NCBI GenBank assembly: GCA_022712785.1
Contig: JAFLJX010000170.1
Coordinates: forward strand, 1-6,905
Direction: 5' to 3'
Length of the DNA: 6,905 nt
DNA from: Mycoplasmatota bacterium
GTDB lineage: Bacteria; Bacillota_I; Bacilli_A; Izemoplasmatales; Izemoplasmataceae
The position numbers were made by a program, and so were the translations under genes. The notes below the pieces were generated by a model. It ran no database searches. It was not told where the DNA came from and was given only the letters and a program-made list of their open reading frames with translations. Shown here in pieces: positions 4,802-6,905 of this stretch. The first letter of the stretch is position 1. Each line of letters opens with the position of its first letter.

Positions 4802-6767
4802 GCAAAATACAAAAAAAATGAATCAACAACAAAATAGAGAAATACCAAAACGTGTTGATCCATATAAGGATTTTAATCACAAAGAATCTATATTAAATAA
4901 AGAGCAAGTTAAGAAAAGAAATGAAGCAACAAAAGATTATTCTAAAGAAATGAATAAAACTAATAGTGGACAAAGAGGCCCTGGTAGATCGATGTACCTT
5001 GGTGGTAAAGCAAAAAACACCAAAGGAACTGCATTAAGAATATGGAACTACTTAGGAAGATATAAGGCAGGTTTAATTGTAGTAATTATTGGTGTAATTA
5101 TAACTAGTGCACTTAGTGCATTAATACCTTGGTTATTCGCAAAAGCCTTGGATGATTACATATGGGTATTTGACTATGAAGGCGCAGCATATATTGCTAT
5201 ATTACTAGTGTTCATAGCCCTGATTACAAGTTTTGTTAGATTTGTATCTAGATATACAATGGCTATAATTTCACAGAGAACTGTTAAAAAAATAAGAAAA
5301 GATGCATTTGATAAACTACAAAATTTATCAGTTAATTACTATGATACTAATCAACCAGGTGATATTGTTTCCAGAATCACAAATGATGTTGATCTAATTA
5401 GTAATTCATTATCAACATTCACAATTGAAATGTTTGGTTCTATTGTAACATTAGTAGTTTCATTGTTTATGATGTTTTATATTAACTGGGCACTAGCAGT
5501 AGTTGTTATCCTCTTTGTACCATTAATGATATTCTTTACTATGAAAGTATCAAAGGTTACAAGAAAAGGATTTGTAGCACAACAAAAACATTTAGGATCA
5601 CTGAATAGTATAACTGAAGAAAGCATTTCAGGTTTAAAAGTCATAAAATTATATGGACAAGAATCTAATATAATTAGTGAATATGAATTAAAAAATAACG
5701 AGTTAAGAAAAGCTGGATTTAAAGCGCAGGTATGGGCTGGAATAATAATGCCAGTTATTAATTTTATGAATAACTTCATATATTTAATAATAGTATCTAT
5801 AGGTGGCTTCCTTGCAATAGGAACTAGGGTTGCAATTACTGTTGGTGATATCTCAGCAATCACTATGTATGCTAGACAATTTATTCAACCAATCGCAAAC
5901 TTAGCACAACTATTTAATTCACTTCAACAAGGACTTGCTGGAGCTGAAAGAGTATTTGCCTTGATTGATGAAGAAGATGAATATGCAAATGACGGTGAAA
6001 TTGAAGTAGACAAGTTTAACGGATGTGTTAAATTTAGTAATGTTACATTCGGATATGAAAAAGATAAAATAGTGTTAAATGATATATCATTTGAAGCTCC
6101 AGCTGGAGAAACTGTAGCGATAGTTGGACCAACAGGGTCAGGTAAAACAACAATAATTAATCTTTTAAACCGTTTTTACGACATTAATAGTGGAAGTATT
6201 GAAATAGATAATAAAAACATTCAAACTTACAAAAAGGATAATTTAAGAAAGAAAATTGGAGTTGTATTACAAGATACTAGTTTATTTAGTGGTACTGTAT
6301 ATGAAAATATTGTATATGGAGATTTAACTGCATCTAAAGATCAAGTTATTGAAGCTGCTAAAATGGCTAACGCATATGATTTTATTATGAAACTTCCTCA
6401 TGGATTTGGTAGTGAAGTATATGAAGGTGGACAAAACTTTAGTCAAGGAGAAAGACAGTTGGTTTCTATTGCTAGAACTATTCTATCTAATCCTAATATA
6501 TTGATACTTGATGAAGCAACATCAAATGTAGATACTAGAACTGAATCTAAGATTCAAGAAAGTATGCTAACATTAATGAAAGGAAGAACTAGTTTCGTAA
6601 TTGCTCATAGACTACAAACAATTAGAAATGCACATAAAATAATTGTAATTAAAGAAGGAGTATTAATCGAAAGTGGAACTCATAGCGAACTATTAGATCA
6701 AAAAGGATTTTATTACGATTTATATACAACTCAATTTAAGGATTTAGTAAATGATTTAGAAGGTTGA
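4794..6767 (+). CDS. ABC exporter subunit 2, transmembrane plus ATPase (catalytic half)
   Basis: This 657-residue protein is the partner of the preceding subunit. A hydrophilic N-terminal extension (about 1-85), rich in Lys, Asn and Gln, precedes the permease domain. It ends in GQRGPGRSMYLGGKAKNTKG (59-78), a Gly/basic stretch of the type I associate with the longer subunit of such exporters. Membrane spans lie at about 94-116, 131-152, 211-229, 231-250, 317-342 and 350-372. The ATPase has Walker A GPTGSGKT (445-452), Q-loop Q493, Walker B ILILDEATSNVD with catalytic E574, and switch-loop H605, all intact. The signature reads FSQGE (549-553) instead of LSGGQ. The complementary defects of the two subunits give one competent and one degenerate ATP site, as in TM287/288. 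The ATGAGTAA overlap suggests translational coupling and equal production. The TGA stop is inside the terminator. Substrate is unknown; multidrug efflux is inferred from the family and the TetR neighbour. Confidence 0.95.
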   Translation: MSKQNTKKMNQQQNREIPKRVDPYKDFNHKESILNKEQVKKRNEATKDYSKEMNKTNSGQRGPGRSMYLGGKAKNTKGTALRIWNYLGRYKAGLIVVIIGVIITSALSALIPWLFAKALDDYIWVFDYEGAAYIAILLVFIALITSFVRFVSRYTMAIISQRTVKKIRKDAFDKLQNLSVNYYDTNQPGDIVSRITNDVDLISNSLSTFTIEMFGSIVTLVVSLFMMFYINWALAVVVILFVPLMIFFTMKVSKVTRKGFVAQQKHLGSLNSITEESISGLKVIKLYGQESNIISEYELKNNELRKAGFKAQVWAGIIMPVINFMNNFIYLIIVSIGGFLAIGTRVAITVGDISAITMYARQFIQPIANLAQLFNSLQQGLAGAERVFALIDEEDEYANDGEIEVDKFNGCVKFSNVTFGYEKDKIVLNDISFEAPAGETVAIVGPTGSGKTTIINLLNRFYDINSGSIEIDNKNIQTYKKDNLRKKIGVVLQDTSLFSGTVYENIVYGDLTASKDQVIEAAKMANAYDFIMKLPHGFGSEVYEGGQNFSQGERQLVSIARTILSNPNILILDEATSNVDTRTESKIQESMLTLMKGRTSFVIAHRLQTIRNAHKIIVIKEGVLIESGTHSELLDQKGFYYDLYTTQFKDLVNDLEG

Positions 6768-6787
6768 TTTTTAGCCTTCTTTTTTTT
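6758..6787 (+). terminator. Terminator of the tetR-ABC operon
   Basis: AGAAGG (6758-6763) pairs with CCTTCT (6775-6780), extended inwards by a T-G wobble and a T-A pair, and is followed by seven more T. The left arm overlaps the last codons, and the TGA stop at 6765-6767 lies within the hairpin. Confidence 0.8.
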
Positions 6788-6788
6788 G

Positions 6789-6824
6789 TATACTATCTAT
6801 CGTAAAAAACACAATTATAGTATA
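6789..6824. repeat. 8-bp inverted repeat before the last gene
   Basis: TATACTAT (6789-6796) and ATAGTATA (6817-6824) are perfect inverted copies separated by 20 bp. The right arm overlaps the likely -10 element. It may be a regulator site, or chance in AT-rich DNA. Confidence 0.4.
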
Positions 6825-6828
6825 TAAT
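6823..6828 (+). promoter_or_regulatory. Likely -10 element of the last gene
   Basis: TATAAT is a perfect -10, but no good -35 lies 16-18 bp upstream. The implied leader is only about 12 nt and begins close to the GGAG site. TATAGT at 6816-6821 is an alternative. Confidence 0.4.
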
Positions 6829-6846
6829 GGATGTGGAGATGATATT

Positions 6847-6905
6847 ATGAGAAGAAGATTTGGAGACAGAAAAGATGGATATAAATTAAGGAAAGCAGAT
6901 CCTTT
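6847..6905 (+). CDS. Start of an unidentified gene, cut by the window edge
   Basis: An ATG 8 nt after GGAG (6835-6838) opens a frame that stays open to the end of the window, giving 19 complete codons. The peptide begins MRRRFGDRKDGYKLRKADP, strongly basic and without a signal peptide. The RRFGDRKDG opening reminds me of proteins annotated as 2-oxo acid dehydrogenase E2-like acyltransferases in low-GC Gram-positives, but this is recollection on a very short fragment and should be treated as a guess. It follows the terminator of the ABC operon and appears to have its own promoter. Confidence 0.65.
   Translation, partial: MRRRFGDRKDGYKLRKADP

Noticed and set aside
5477..5863. 128-codon open frame on the minus strand inside ABC subunit 2
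   Set aside because: It is antisense to the membrane domain of a clear ABC exporter, and its hydrophobic peptide mirrors the membrane spans on the other strand.
1..6905. Mycoplasma-type genetic code (TGA as Trp)
   Set aside because: All visible Trp codons are TGG, and TGA ends ABC subunit 2 exactly where the family ends and inside its terminator.
1..6905. Insertion sequences, CRISPR arrays, tRNA or rRNA genes, phage or defence genes
   Set aside because: No transposase, regular spacer repeats, tRNA cloverleaf or conserved rRNA segments were seen on either strand.

Overview
The window is very AT-rich and uses a standard-type bacterial code: four of the five complete genes end in TAA, one ends in TGA, and Trp is encoded by TGG. 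Shine-Dalgarno sites are strong, intergenic spaces are short, and the terminators are classic hairpins with T-tracts. This points to a low-GC Firmicutes or Acholeplasma/Izemoplasma-like bacterium. The TGA stop argues against the Mycoplasma/Spiroplasma group. The exact genus cannot be fixed from the sequence.

Left part (1-2089): a membrane-anchored SPFH/prohibitin-like protein on the plus strand converges with an L-lactate dehydrogenase (ldh) on the minus strand. A single bulged hairpin lies between them and should terminate both. Ldh keeps its catalytic residues and the two residues of the fructose-1,6-bisphosphate site, so it is probably the allosteric fermentative enzyme.

Middle (2090-2415): this 326-bp divergent intergenic region holds no convincing protein gene but is densely organised. 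From left to right it contains the ldh RBS and a possible ldh promoter, then five hexamers matching the Bacillus PhoP pattern TT(A/C/T)A(C/T)A in two helically phased groups with 11-bp steps. After these come a TATACT -10 element, about 70 nt with a small stem, and a strong terminator. This looks like a PhoP/PhoB-type activated small RNA unit, and it is the most novel item in the window. Next is the tetR promoter, with two TGACA-N3-TGTCA palindromes over and just downstream of the core promoter.

Right part (2416-6767): a tight three-gene operon encodes a TetR-family repressor and the two halves of a heterodimeric type IV (TM287/288-, LmrCD-, BmrCD-like) multidrug ABC exporter. tetR and the first ABC gene are 1 nt apart, and the two ABC genes overlap by 8 nt. 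The first subunit carries the degenerate ATP site (Asp for the catalytic Glu, Gln for the switch His). The second carries the intact catalytic residues but an altered signature motif. The likely logic is ligand-relieved autorepression of an efflux pump. A terminator that includes the last stop codon closes the operon. The window ends in the first 19 codons of another plus-strand gene.
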